Source: Desulfosporosinus sp. HMP52 (GTDB lineage Bacteria; Bacillota; Desulfitobacteriia; Desulfitobacteriales; Desulfitobacteriaceae). Taken from it: a stretch of DNA of 64,000 nucleotides. Positions 1-8,494 of the stretch are shown one piece after another. Where the stretch lies: assembly GCF_000765145.1 (NCBI RefSeq), contig NZ_JMGA01000002.1, positions 1 through 64,000 on the forward strand, written 5' to 3'. The notes under the pieces were generated by a model. The model did no database searches and had not been told where the DNA came from. It worked only from the letters and a program-made list of their open reading frames with translations. The stretch's first letter is position 1, and every line of letters starts with the position of its first letter. A program made the translations under genes and the position numbers.

Positions 1-17
1 CTATTGTCTACAAGCTG

Positions 18-50
18 AAAGGCCGTTGCCAACGGCCTTTTATTATTTTT
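18..50. terminator. intrinsic terminator of an upstream gene
   Basis: A perfect 10-bp inverted repeat (AAAGGCCGTT / AACGGCCTTT, loop GCC) is followed by a T-rich tail. It probably ends a plus-strand transcript that enters from the left edge. No coding sequence of that gene is recognisable in the few bases available. Confidence 0.7.
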
Positions 51-115
51 ATTGAGACTCTCATACTTCAAGCGAGATTGATAATAACGAAGGATAGTTG
101 TCAAGAATGAAGGGG

Positions 116-631
116 CTAAAAGGGAAGGCCTATGCGACGAATCAGGGCAAAGCCTGCCCGCTTGGCAAGAGGAAAAAACACTTTGCGTACCAGAGGCAGC
201 CCGACCCGTCGTGCCAGGGGGATCGCTACCCTCTGTGCTAAAGGAGGGCCTAGACGTTGTGCAATGGGAAGGCCTACTTTTCGTACCAAAGGGGGGCCGA
301 TTTGCTTCATTAGAGATGGGCCATATTGCTTGATAAGAGCTCCGGCCTGCTGTTGCCAAGGGTTCAGAGACTCTGCTGTTGCTGAAGAGGAGCGAGGGTC
401 TGGTAACGGTGTTTGCTTCTGAATAGAAGACGGGGAGGGTGTTATAGGTTGTGATACAGGCTGACTTACCGGCTTAGGCGACGGTTGCGGAACCGGTTGG
501 GAATTAAACGATTGATTTGGGGATGGTTCTGTCCCTTGCTGAGAAGCAGGTCTTGATTCCTGCCTCTGAATGGGGGAGAATCTGTTGTATTGCGTTGGGG
601 AATAACCCCGTTGCCCCATCAAGGATTTCAT
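116..631 (-). CDS. hypothetical protein with cationic octapeptide repeats
   Basis: 171 aa, ATG start with a good AAGGGGG ribosome binding site. The N-terminal ~80 residues are low-complexity and rich in Pro, Gln and Ser. The C-terminal ~65 residues are about seven and a half tandem octapeptides of the form [IVL]-G-x-P-L-[AV]-x-[RK] (for example IGPPLVRK, VGLPIAQR, VGLPLVRK), which makes a strongly basic, amphipathic tail. No signal peptide or enzyme motif is visible. The layout is reminiscent of YqfQ/VrrA-type spore-associated proteins of Firmicutes, but that is only a resemblance. It stands alone, and its 5' region faces a GC-rich inverted-repeat island. Function unknown. Confidence 0.75.
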   Translation of the reverse strand: MKSLMGQRGYSPTQYNRFSPIQRQESRPASQQGTEPSPNQSFNSQPVPQPSPKPVSQPVSQPITPSPSSIQKQTPLPDPRSSSATAESLNPWQQQAGALIKQYGPSLMKQIGPPLVRKVGLPIAQRLGPPLAQRVAIPLARRVGLPLVRKVFFPLAKRAGFALIRRIGLPF

Positions 632-782
632 GGGAAAGCCCCCTTATATAAACGTTTGAATTATTTGGTTCGTAATACACGGTATGCACTTAATTGATAA
701 AAGTTACAATAATGTAAATAAAAGGAAGTTGTATACCGACTCTTAAAAAAAACCTTCCTGGGTATAATTGGGGTCGGTTCTT

Positions 783-990
783 CTGTCTGGCTCTGGGGGA
801 AGCGCTTTTCTGCACGCGTCTGCGAGTTCCGCCGCTGGCTCGCTGGACGGTTCGCGAGCGCGTCCGAACCTCCGGGTATTTCTGAATGTGAACCTGCGGC
901 GCGCTACGAGGACGCGAACCGTCGGCCCTCGCCTTAGCGCGGCTTCACTGACGCATCCGCTTAGCAGAAAAGCGCTCCTCCAGCCAGCTT
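783..990. repeat. GC-rich island with nested inverted repeats
   Basis: A sharply GC-rich stretch inside an AT-rich intergenic region. Outer arms: AGCGCTTTTCTGC at 801-813 is perfectly inverted at 964-976, and imperfect pairing continues outward (TCTGGCTC against CAGCCAGC). Inner arms: ACGGTTCGCG at 847-856 is inverted at 913-922. A 75-codon open frame crosses it, but its composition (Ser/Arg/Ala runs) and the palindromic layout argue against a real protein. It could be a REP/MITE-like element or a structured RNA. The rest of 632-1143 shows no gene. Confidence 0.6.
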
Positions 991-1143
991 TCTAGGGTAT
1001 AAGCAGTACTTTGAGGGACTGTCGTAAGGCCTCGCAGAATTTTTCAGCGTATTATCAAGCAGTCCTTCAGTTTTCATCCTTTGATGGTGCCGCCATGTAG
1101 CTGCATGAGGGTCTACTCAAACTTCATTTCTTATACGATTAAA

Positions 1144-1192
1144 GGGAGGAGGGTTCTTTTAACACCATAAATGTGTGAACGAACCCTCCTCC
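1144..1192. repeat. palindromic repeat, terminator-like (GGACGGTCC-type family)
   Basis: GGAGGAGGGTTC at 1145-1156 is inverted as GAACCCTCCTCC at 1181-1192. The loop contains TTTTAACAC and GTGTGAA, resembling the copy at 38811-38862. It lies 33 bp past the stop of the MFS gene and could end its transcript. Similar dispersed palindromes sit at 3347 and 38811. Confidence 0.55.
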
Positions 1193-1225
1193 GCTGTGCA
1201 TGCTGTACAAGTAAGTTTACTTTCA

Positions 1226-2545
1226 TTAGGAAGCTTCATCCATGGGTTTTCCTTTAGTTTCCTCTCCAAGGATTATTACATTGAGGGCCGTTAGAATAAG
1301 GACTGTTGCAAACATCAGGAATACAGATTCTGAAGGTAACTTATAAGTCCCTATCATTAAACCCACCACTATAGGAGCCAAGATTCCGCCGATTCTTCCA
1401 AAACCTGCAGCCCAACCGGATCCGGTAGCTCGAGCATGGGTAGGATAAAGCTCCGGAGTATAAGTATAGACAATTCCCCAGGCACCCAGGTTAAAGAAGG
1501 ACATTAGAGATCCCATTATAAGTATAGTTTGAACATCTGTGCTTAGTCCAAAGAAATAAGCAGAAATTGCCGTGCCGATGAGATATATAGCCAGGGTTGG
1601 TTTTCGACCAATCTTATCCACTAAATAGGCAGCGCTAAAATAACCAGGAATTTGGGCAAGAGTCATCGTCATTACATATTGAAAACTTTTAGTTAAGGCA
1701 AAACCCTTTAAAGCGAGTATCGAAGGAAGCCATGTAAAAATTCCGTAATAAGCAAAGACAATGCCAAACCAGAGCAGCCACAGAAAGACAGTTCTCTTGA
1801 GAAATTTTGCTGAAAAAAGTTCGGTCACTGCCATTCTTGGCAGAGTCTTCTGTTGCAAGTGCTGCTTCGTGTTAGAACGCTGAACACCGGCTTGAGTTTC
1901 AATGTCCTTTACAATCTCCTCCGCTTCAGAGAATCTTCCCTTTGAGGCTAAGTAACGAGGAGACTCAGGGATGGACTTCCAGAGATAGAATACATACAGG
2001 GCGGGAAGGGCGCCAATGTAAAAGGCGGATTGCCATCCTAACCAGGGAATAATCACATATGAAACAAGAGCAGCTAAGAGCCACCCTATGGCCCAAAAAC
2101 TTTCTAAGAGAACGAGAAATTTACCACGATGTTTAGCAGGAGAAAATTCACTTACCAGGGTTACAGCTACAGGAAGTTGCCCTCCTAAACCGAACCCTAC
2201 TAAAAAACGAAAGAATAATAGAGATTCATAATTCCAAGACAGACCACATAATCCTGTTGCCAAACTATAGATAATAAGTGTTGAGGCAAAAACCTTCTTC
2301 CGGCCAATGACATCAGCGATAGTTCCCGAAAGTATGGCTCCGATTGCCATACCTACAAGTCCGATGCTCCCGATTGTACCGACTTGTTCTGGGCTGAGGC
2401 TCCAAGCCTTCATTAACACAGGGAGTACAAAGGAAATAATTCCGGTGTCCATAGAGTCAAACATCCAACCTAGGCCAGCTGAGATCAGCAGAAGATAATG
2501 AAATTTAGATACAGGTAATGTTTCTAAGCGTTCGGTTAGGGTCAT
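1226..2545 (-). CDS. MFS transporter, sugar/aromatic-acid:H+ symporter type
   Basis: 439 aa with the 12-segment pattern of the major facilitator superfamily. The loop 2-3 signature is present near residue 80 (ADVIGRKK) and is repeated after TM8 (VDKIGRKPT), as in the sugar porter and aromatic acid (AAHS/SHS) branches. There is no signal peptide; the start is ATG at 2545, and the N-terminus is short and cytoplasmic. The gene is followed at lower coordinates by a palindromic terminator-like repeat. Its upstream neighbour on the same strand is a RidA gene, separated by a strong terminator, so it is probably a separate transcript. Substrate not predictable: organic acid or sugar uptake is an inference. 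Confidence 0.85.
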   Translation of the reverse strand: MTLTERLETLPVSKFHYLLLISAGLGWMFDSMDTGIISFVLPVLMKAWSLSPEQVGTIGSIGLVGMAIGAILSGTIADVIGRKKVFASTLIIYSLATGLCGLSWNYESLLFFRFLVGFGLGGQLPVAVTLVSEFSPAKHRGKFLVLLESFWAIGWLLAALVSYVIIPWLGWQSAFYIGALPALYVFYLWKSIPESPRYLASKGRFSEAEEIVKDIETQAGVQRSNTKQHLQQKTLPRMAVTELFSAKFLKRTVFLWLLWFGIVFAYYGIFTWLPSILALKGFALTKSFQYVMTMTLAQIPGYFSAAYLVDKIGRKPTLAIYLIGTAISAYFFGLSTDVQTILIMGSLMSFFNLGAWGIVYTYTPELYPTHARATGSGWAAGFGRIGGILAPIVVGLMIGTYKLPSESVFLMFATVLILTALNVIILGEETKGKPMDEAS

Positions 2546-2686
2546 AGCCTTCGTCCTTTCTAAGCATGCTGATAAGATCTAAAGTTTAAACATTTATGTT
2601 ATTAGATAGTATAGTACATATTCTCCACTCTATTATGCAAATACCTCCAAAAGTTATGGGTTTTGGATAAAAATTTACTTAATTTG

Positions 2687-2730
2687 AAAAGGTTCCTAAA
2701 TTCGCAAGTTGAATTTAGGAACCTTTTTTA
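2687..2730. terminator. bidirectional intrinsic terminator after ridA
   Basis: Perfect 13-bp stem GGTTCCTAAATTC / GAATTTAGGAACC (2691-2703, 2711-2723) with T-rich runs in both orientations. It lies 8 bp past the ridA stop on the minus strand. Confidence 0.85.
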
Positions 2731-2738
2731 AAAACGCT

Positions 2739-3119
2739 TTATTCAGCGAGAGCGATTGCTTCAATTTCTACAATTGCATCTTTAGGTAATTTTGCAACTT
2801 GGACAGCAGATCTAGCAGGTGGATTACTCGGGAAATAGGTGGCATAAACCGCATTCATTGCTGCGAAATCGTTCATATCTCTTAAGAAAACCACTGTCTT
2901 GACGATTTTATCCATTGAAGAACCGGAGGATTCTAAAATTACCTTAACATTATCTAAGGATTGCTTGGTAGCTCCTTCAATATCAGTAACTAATTCTCCA
3001 CTCTGAGTGTTAATAGGCAATTGCCCTGATGTAAAGATTAGGTTGCCTACTTTGACCCCTTGTGAATATGGACCAATAGCAGCAGGGGCATTTTGAGTAT
3101 TAAGGGTTTGTTTATTCAT
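2739..3119 (-). CDS. ridA: RidA family reactive intermediate/imine deaminase
   Basis: 126 aa, the normal RidA/YjgF length. RidA hydrolyses reactive enamine/imine intermediates such as 2-aminoacrylate released by PLP enzymes. The family motifs are clear: APAAIGPYSQ near the N-terminus, FTSGQLP, a central VFLRDMNDF stretch, the substrate-binding Arg in NPPARSAVQVAKLP, and the C-terminal VEIEAIA. The ATG at 3119 is chosen over an upstream in-frame ATG (3149) because AAGGAGGT lies at proper spacing just before it. Monocistronic, with a terminator immediately downstream. Confidence 0.93.
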   Translation of the reverse strand: MNKQTLNTQNAPAAIGPYSQGVKVGNLIFTSGQLPINTQSGELVTDIEGATKQSLDNVKVILESSGSSMDKIVKTVVFLRDMNDFAAMNAVYATYFPSNPPARSAVQVAKLPKDAIVEIEAIALAE

Positions 3120-3346
3120 GGTAAGATCTACCTCCTTGAATTTTGTCATGCAAATATCTCAGAAAGAGAACTCTGTCTGAATTAATTTCTCTATGCTATG
3201 ACTTATTAAGTATAGCCGAGTTTAGGGGAATAACCAAGCAAGAAACTGGAATTTTTGGTTGATTGAAAATAGTTTTTCCCTTATAAGGAGTTTTTATCCG
3301 GTTTTAAAACTTCATCGGTTTTTGGTTTTAGTACCGTTTTGTTTCT

Positions 3347-3382
3347 GGGGGACAGGGATAGTTTGCTAACGGAACTGTTCCC
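3347..3382. repeat. palindromic repeat (GGGACAG...CTGTTCCC)
   Basis: GGGGACAGGGATAG and ACTGTTCCC form an imperfect hairpin in the 407-bp gap between ridA and the Memo fusion gene. It resembles the GGGGACGG..-type palindromes at 1144 and 38811. Apart from this element, the gap holds only AT-rich sequence with likely promoters for the flanking divergent genes. Confidence 0.4.
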
Positions 3383-3526
3383 AAGTATTAAGCTATAATT
3401 ATTTGATAAATTGAGAAACCTATTTTAGCAAACAACTGCTCCTCATTAAGAGTTGACTCTTAATTGACAAAGGAGAAAGCTCTTGTCAAACTGTTGTTAA
3501 ATGATTCCATCAAGGGAGTGTTGAAC

Positions 3527-4789
3527 ATGAGCTTAGTTTATACAATATTTGTTCCCCATCCTCCTCTTCTGGTTCCTGAAGTTGGTAAGGGAGAGGAAAG
3601 AAAATGTCAAGCAAGCTTAGATTCCTATCGAGAGATTTCAAATCGAATAGCTCAAGCGGGAGTTGAAACGGTAATCTTAGTTTCACCTCACGCGCCTCTT
3701 GTCAAGGATGGCATGACTCTTGTCGTTGATGACAATATTCAAGGAAGTTTTGCTCAATTTGGAGCCCCACAGGTCAGTTTGTCTTTAGCAACCGACCTTC
3801 TGGTTATAGAACAATTTCGAAACCTTTCAGGAATTATTCCGATCCAGGGTTCTATTGATCATGGTGCCTTTGTACCTCTATATTTCTTGCAAGAGGCAGG
3901 GTGGAAGGGCAAGGTCGTTCTGTTAGGGATGCCCTTAGAGCATCCTGAGGATTACGGGCTGCGGATCGGTCAGATTCTTGAGGAATTGCCGGGACGCTAT
4001 GCCCTTGTAGCAAGTGGGGATCTCTCTCATCGTTTGAGAGAGGACGGGCCCTATGGCTTTGCTTCTGCCGGGCCGGAATTCGACCAATTTATAGTGAAGA
4101 CTCTCCAGAGAGATACGAGAAAAATCACTGATCTGCCGGCCGACCTTGTTGAAGAAGCCGGTGAATGCGGTTACCGAAGCCTGCTCTTGGCACTGGCAGC
4201 TAAAGAGGGAGCACCTGAAGTCCTTTCGTATGAAGGGCCTTTTGGCGTAGGGTATCTCGTTGCTGATCTCTATCATTCTTCGCCTTTGCCACAGTGGGCC
4301 CGGCGTTGTCTGGCCACGTATTTAGAGAAAGGTGAAGAGGGGGTACTAGATTTGCCTGCCCCGTTAACATCGGAGTTCTCTGTGCGAAGGGGATGTTTTG
4401 TCACACTGAAACAAGGGGGGAATTTGCGAGGGTGTATTGGGACAACCGAACCATGGCAGGAAAATTTAGCTTTGGAAATCCAGCATAATGCAATCGCTGC
4501 CGGGACACAGGATCCGCGTTTTCGCCCAGTTCGAGGGGAGGAATTGGATTCGCTAAGCTTTACGGTAGATGTACTTGGAGAACTTGAGAAGATCGACGGG
4601 CCTGAAGAGTTGGATCCCTGGAGATATGGAGTTGTTGTTCGACAACGAGGAAAAAGCGGACTTTTACTCCCCCATTTGGAAGGGGTAGATACGGTGGCTG
4701 AGCAAATTAGTATTGCTCAACAAAAGGCGGGCATCTACGAAGGCTCCGTAGAACTTTGGAGATTTGAGGTTAAAAGGCATTATGAGTAA
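3527..4789 (+). CDS. AmmeMemoRadiSam system protein: Memo (B) fused to AMMECR1 (A)
   Basis: 420 aa. Residues ~1-255 are a Memo/LigB-like dioxygenase fold: VPHPPLLVPE start, SPHAP, a GxIDHGAFVPLYFL stretch and SGDLSHR carry the putative metal His/Asp ligands. Residues ~260-420 are an AMMECR1 domain with the diagnostic LRGCIGT motif and DPRFRPV. The ATG at 3527 is taken as the start (GGGAGTG upstream; the homology begins with it) rather than an in-frame ATG 63 bp earlier. The stop overlaps the radical SAM gene by 8 bp (ATGAGTAA), so the two are translationally coupled. The three parts together match the AmmeMemoRadiSam system of anaerobes, whose reaction is not established. Confidence 0.9.
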   Translation: MSLVYTIFVPHPPLLVPEVGKGEERKCQASLDSYREISNRIAQAGVETVILVSPHAPLVKDGMTLVVDDNIQGSFAQFGAPQVSLSLATDLLVIEQFRNLSGIIPIQGSIDHGAFVPLYFLQEAGWKGKVVLLGMPLEHPEDYGLRIGQILEELPGRYALVASGDLSHRLREDGPYGFASAGPEFDQFIVKTLQRDTRKITDLPADLVEEAGECGYRSLLLALAAKEGAPEVLSYEGPFGVGYLVADLYHSSPLPQWARRCLATYLEKGEEGVLDLPAPLTSEFSVRRGCFVTLKQGGNLRGCIGTTEPWQENLALEIQHNAIAAGTQDPRFRPVRGEELDSLSFTVDVLGELEKIDGPEELDPWRYGVVVRQRGKSGLLLPHLEGVDTVAEQISIAQQKAGIYEGSVELWRFEVKRHYE

Positions 4790-5744
4790 TCACAGCTATA
4801 AAGCCAGCTGTCTGCTCTGTCCCCAGCATTGCCAATTAAGTCATGGGCAATCAGGCAGATGCCATGCTCGAGAAAACCGAGAAGGGGAAGTTGTATCTCG
4901 AACCTATGGTGAAGTAGCGTCCTGGAATATGGATCCCATTGAAAAGAAGCCTCTTTATCATTTTTATCCCGGATCATGGATTTTTTCTGTCGGAGGTTTT
5001 GGTTGTAATCTAAGCTGTTCCTTTTGCCAAAATCATGAGATATCTCAGCAACATCAAGTTGGAAAAAAGGTTTCTCCGTCAAGGCTAGCAGATCTCTCTA
5101 TGCAGGAGCGGGAATCAATAGGGCTTTGTTTTACATATTCAGAGCCCAGCGTTTGGTTTGAGATGATTAGAGATACAGCTCCCTTGGTTCGTGCTCGAGG
5201 GGGAAAGGTGGTTTTGGTAAGCAATGGAACTATTGCGCCTCACTTTCTTGAGGAACTGATTCCTTGGCTGGATGCAGTTAACATTGATATAAAAGCCTTT
5301 ACAGAAAGTTTTTATCAGCATTATTGTGGCAGCAAATTAGCCTGGGTATTAGATAATGTAGAGCGATTAGCAGGGAGAGTTCATTTGGAAATCACAACCC
5401 TTCTTATTCAAGGGGCAAATGATAATCCCCAAGAGCTAAAAGAATTAGCAAAATGGCTGCGCCAACTTAATGTCCCACTGGCCTGGCATCTAAGTGCCTA
5501 TCATCCTGCTTATAAGCTTGATGTTCCGCCCACGGAGAGAAAAACTTTAGAAAGAGCCTTGGATATTGGCAAAGAGTATCTACCTTATGTCTATTTGGGA
5601 AATGTACGAGGGGGAGGTACGACCTATTGTCCACAGTGCGGGAAAGCTGTTATTGAACGTCAAACCCACCTTATTAACCACCTAGACCAGGGATATTGCC
5701 CAAAATGTGGGGAGGGTATTTTTGGAGTTGGGATGACGATGTAA
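4782..5744 (+). CDS. AmmeMemoRadiSam system radical SAM enzyme
   Basis: 320 aa. The radical SAM cluster motif CxxxCxxC appears as CNLSCSFC (around residue 75), preceded by the GGFG loop. An N-terminal Cys cluster (CLLCPQHC plus GRCHAR) and a C-terminal zinc ribbon (CPQCG...CPKCG) are typical of this branch. The family resembles pyruvate-formate-lyase activating enzymes, but no PFL lies nearby. The ATG at 4782 is selected because the homology starts there and it overlaps the preceding stop. It is followed after 19 bp by a sensor kinase gene that has its own AAAGGAG site. Substrate unknown. Confidence 0.9.
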   Translation: MSNHSYKASCLLCPQHCQLSHGQSGRCHARENREGEVVSRTYGEVASWNMDPIEKKPLYHFYPGSWIFSVGGFGCNLSCSFCQNHEISQQHQVGKKVSPSRLADLSMQERESIGLCFTYSEPSVWFEMIRDTAPLVRARGGKVVLVSNGTIAPHFLEELIPWLDAVNIDIKAFTESFYQHYCGSKLAWVLDNVERLAGRVHLEITTLLIQGANDNPQELKELAKWLRQLNVPLAWHLSAYHPAYKLDVPPTERKTLERALDIGKEYLPYVYLGNVRGGGTTYCPQCGKAVIERQTHLINHLDQGYCPKCGEGIFGVGMTM

Positions 5745-5763
5745 TGAAAGGAGATTCCTAACA

Positions 5764-7533
5764 GTGCATCTCTTATTCCTAATGATTGAACATATCGGCC
5801 TGATTGTGGCAATCGCTTTTATCTTAACGAGGCTCACCGCCTTTCGTAATCTTATTGATCATAAACTCGATCAGTGGACGATTATTAAACTCTCAATAGT
5901 TTTTGGGTTGTTTGGTATTGTGGGCACCTATACCGGAATTTCTATAAGACCTAGTACGAACTCCTTTCTTTGGGTACCCCGGGTAGATGCAATCGGTTTT
6001 GAAGAAGCTCTCGCGAATTCCCGGGTGGTTGGAGTAGTCATTGGCGGGCTGTTAGGTGGCCCTTGGGTGGGCTTGGGGGCTGGGCTCATCGCCGGTATTC
6101 ACCGAACTTTGTTAGGCGGATTTACCAGTGTTGCTTGTGGGATCTCAACGGTGACAGAAGGATTAATCGCCGGCCTTGTATATCTTAAGATAGGGAATCG
6201 CAGAATTGTCCCGACTTCAAAAGCGTTATTAACTGGAGTCATTGCGGAAACCGTTCAAATGGTGATTATTCTTCTGATTGCTAAGCCTTGGGAGAGTGCA
6301 GTGGTTCTGGTACAAGTTATTGCTCTTCCGATGATCTTGGCAAATAGCTTTGGAATCGCACTTTTCGTAGCAATTATCCGTTCTGTGATCCACGAAGAAG
6401 ACCGGATTGAGGCAAATCAGGCCCAAAAGGTTCTGCATATCGCTGATCAGATGCTGGTCACTCTGCGTCAAGGACTTACAATTGAGTCGGCAACACAACT
6501 TTCCAAGCTGCTTTTAAAGACAACGGGTGTTTCTGCAGTTTCCATTACTGATCATGAAAAAATTCTATCCCATGTCGGTTTAGGAGATGATCATCACCTG
6601 CCGGGCCATACTATTTTGACAGAAGCAACTAAGAAAGTACTAAGAACAGGAACGCTCTATATCCCTAAATCCTTAGCAGAAATTCACTGTCCGCAAAAAG
6701 GCTGCCCCCTAGCGGTAGCAATTATTGTGCCTTTGAAAAAGTCTGATGAGGTAGTTGGGGTTCTGAAATTCTACTTTTTAAATGTTAAACAGATCAAGCC
6801 AGTAGATAAAGAAGTCGCCCAGGGTTTAGGGAAACTTCTTTCTCACCAGCTTGAGGTGGTGGATGCTCAAAACCATGCCCAACTCATTCGGGAGGCTGAG
6901 ATCAAAGCACTTCAAGCCCAGATTAACCCCCATTTTCTCTTCAATTCCTTAAATACAATAGTAGCTCTCATTCGCACACAGCCTAATATGGCCCGAAAAC
7001 TTCTCATTCAGCTCGGGAATTTTTTTAGGCAGAATCTAAATGCCTCTCTTTACGAATTTGTGGCATTAAGGCAGGAATTGGAACATACCCGTGCCTATTT
7101 GGAAATTGAACAAGCTCGCTTCCCAGGACGCTTAAGTGTTAAATTTGAAATTAACCCCAAACTCAAAGATGTCCTTCTTCCTCCCCTTACACTTCAGCCT
7201 CTTGTAGAAAATGGTATACGCCACGGGCTTAAAGGCCTGGAGAAACCCGGTGAGATTCTTGTCCAGGTTACTGAGCAGGTTAATGAAAACGAAAATTTTG
7301 TTCTCATTAATATTACGGATAACGGAATTGGGATTTCAGCAGTGCGAATTGCTGAATTGCTCCACAGTCGAATTGAATCTCAAGAAGGTACAGGTTTGGC
7401 CTTATATAATGTCAATCAGCGTCTTATCTTTCATTTTGGTGAGGAGTTCAGACTTCATATTGATAGTGTATTAGAGCAGGGAACAAGTATTTGGTTCAGG
7501 ATACCTTTTAAGCAGGGAGGGAATGTTAAGTGA
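5764..7533 (+). CDS. LytS-type sensor histidine kinase (5TMR-LYT, GAF, HisKA/HATPase)
   Basis: 589 aa, GTG start after GAAAGGAG. The N-terminal ~215 residues are membrane-embedded with the 5TMR-LYT character (NSRVVGVVIGGLLGGPWVG, GLIAGIHR). A GAF-like segment follows (~225-365), then the His_kinase domain with the phospho-acceptor region LQAQINPHFLFNSLN and an HATPase (LVENGIRHG; TDNGIGI; GTGLALYNV). It is the LytS/YpdA/BtsS class of membrane sensors. The 4-bp overlap (GTGA) with the response regulator shows coupling, and the CstA-like gene just downstream suggests the target, as for E. coli BtsSR with the pyruvate carrier BtsT. Ligand here not known. Confidence 0.92.
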   Translation: MHLLFLMIEHIGLIVAIAFILTRLTAFRNLIDHKLDQWTIIKLSIVFGLFGIVGTYTGISIRPSTNSFLWVPRVDAIGFEEALANSRVVGVVIGGLLGGPWVGLGAGLIAGIHRTLLGGFTSVACGISTVTEGLIAGLVYLKIGNRRIVPTSKALLTGVIAETVQMVIILLIAKPWESAVVLVQVIALPMILANSFGIALFVAIIRSVIHEEDRIEANQAQKVLHIADQMLVTLRQGLTIESATQLSKLLLKTTGVSAVSITDHEKILSHVGLGDDHHLPGHTILTEATKKVLRTGTLYIPKSLAEIHCPQKGCPLAVAIIVPLKKSDEVVGVLKFYFLNVKQIKPVDKEVAQGLGKLLSHQLEVVDAQNHAQLIREAEIKALQAQINPHFLFNSLNTIVALIRTQPNMARKLLIQLGNFFRQNLNASLYEFVALRQELEHTRAYLEIEQARFPGRLSVKFEINPKLKDVLLPPLTLQPLVENGIRHGLKGLEKPGEILVQVTEQVNENENFVLINITDNGIGISAVRIAELLHSRIESQEGTGLALYNVNQRLIFHFGEEFRLHIDSVLEQGTSIWFRIPFKQGGNVK

Positions 7534-8339
7534 TTTCAGTCGTTATTGCCGACGATGAATCTCTAGCTCGAGATGAACTGACTTATCTGCTAAAGCAATG
7601 CTCTGACGTGGATATTGTTGGGGAAGCGACGGAAGGCGCGGAAGCATTAGCCTTAATCTTGGATCTTAAACCTGATGTAGCCTTTCTGGATATACACATG
7701 CCCAATCTCGATGGCTTAGCCGTGGCCAGAAAGTTGCTAGAAGAAGACCTGAATTTAATGATAGTCTTTGCTACCGCTTATGACAGGCATGCTATTCAAG
7801 CTTTTGAAGTTAGCGCAATAGACTATCTGCTAAAGCCATTCGATGAGGAACGGGTCATAAAAACTATGGAAAGAATTCGTCAAAGGATAGAAAGTCCTCT
7901 GACCGCTGCCAAGGGTCATGTTCTTAATAATGCTCTTCTAGAACTTTTGTCAAAAATGACAGGTGACGGCTTATCAATGCCCAAAAGACATACCCAAGTT
8001 TCCAAAATCTCAAAACTGGCTGTGCAGAGTGAAGAAAGTGTTGTACTGATAGATCCCCAAGATATCCTCTATGTTTATCGTGAAAACAGAGAAGTTTTCA
8101 TTAAAACGGAGGAAAAAGTGTATTTAATTAAGGCTACCTTACAGACACTTGAAGAAAAATTAGCGAGTTATCCCTTTTTTCGCCCTCATCGCAGCTATTT
8201 AGTAAATTTAAACTTTGCCCGTGAATTAGTTCCCTGGTTTAATGGAGCATATACATTAATCTTAAATGATGCCAAGCGTTCTAAAGTTCCTGTGAGCAGA
8301 GCTTATGTCAAAGCGTTAAAAGACGAATTAGATATCTAA
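7530..8339 (+). CDS. LytTR-family response regulator
   Basis: 269 aa, GTG start overlapping the kinase stop. The receiver domain (~1-120) has the DDE acidic pocket, phospho-Asp in AFLDIHMPNLDG, Thr in VFATAYD and Lys in DYLLKPFD. A linker leads to a LytTR DNA-binding domain (~165-269) with the typical DILYVYRENREVFI and FFRPHRSYLVNL segments. It is probably a direct activator of the downstream CstA-like gene; the 155-bp leader between them would hold its site, but I could not define one with confidence. Confidence 0.92.
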   Translation: MISVVIADDESLARDELTYLLKQCSDVDIVGEATEGAEALALILDLKPDVAFLDIHMPNLDGLAVARKLLEEDLNLMIVFATAYDRHAIQAFEVSAIDYLLKPFDEERVIKTMERIRQRIESPLTAAKGHVLNNALLELLSKMTGDGLSMPKRHTQVSKISKLAVQSEESVVLIDPQDILYVYRENREVFIKTEEKVYLIKATLQTLEEKLASYPFFRPHRSYLVNLNFARELVPWFNGAYTLILNDAKRSKVPVSRAYVKALKDELDI

Positions 8340-8494
8340 AATATATATTGCAAAACAGACTTGAAAGGATCACTTTCAGACAATGCTTTCAACATTATAA
8401 ACATAAAAATGACATCCTTTCCTTCGAAGGATTTAAACTAAAGGCAGTTATTCATAGTTCCTTAATCTAGTTTAAATCTGAGAGGAGGATTCTT

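Noticed and set aside
132-422. Plus-strand reading frame opposite the octapeptide gene
   Set aside because: It is a shadow of the repeat-encoding strand; the minus frame has the ribosome binding site and regular peptide repeats.
768-995. 75-codon open frame in the GC-rich island
   Set aside because: Open mainly because of high GC and palindromes; no ribosome binding site or family resemblance.
8340-8494. Possible LytTR direct repeat (CTTTCAGACA at 8373 and CTTTCAACAT at 8386)
   Set aside because: Only a short match with a 13-bp period; not distinguishable from chance without footprint or comparative data.
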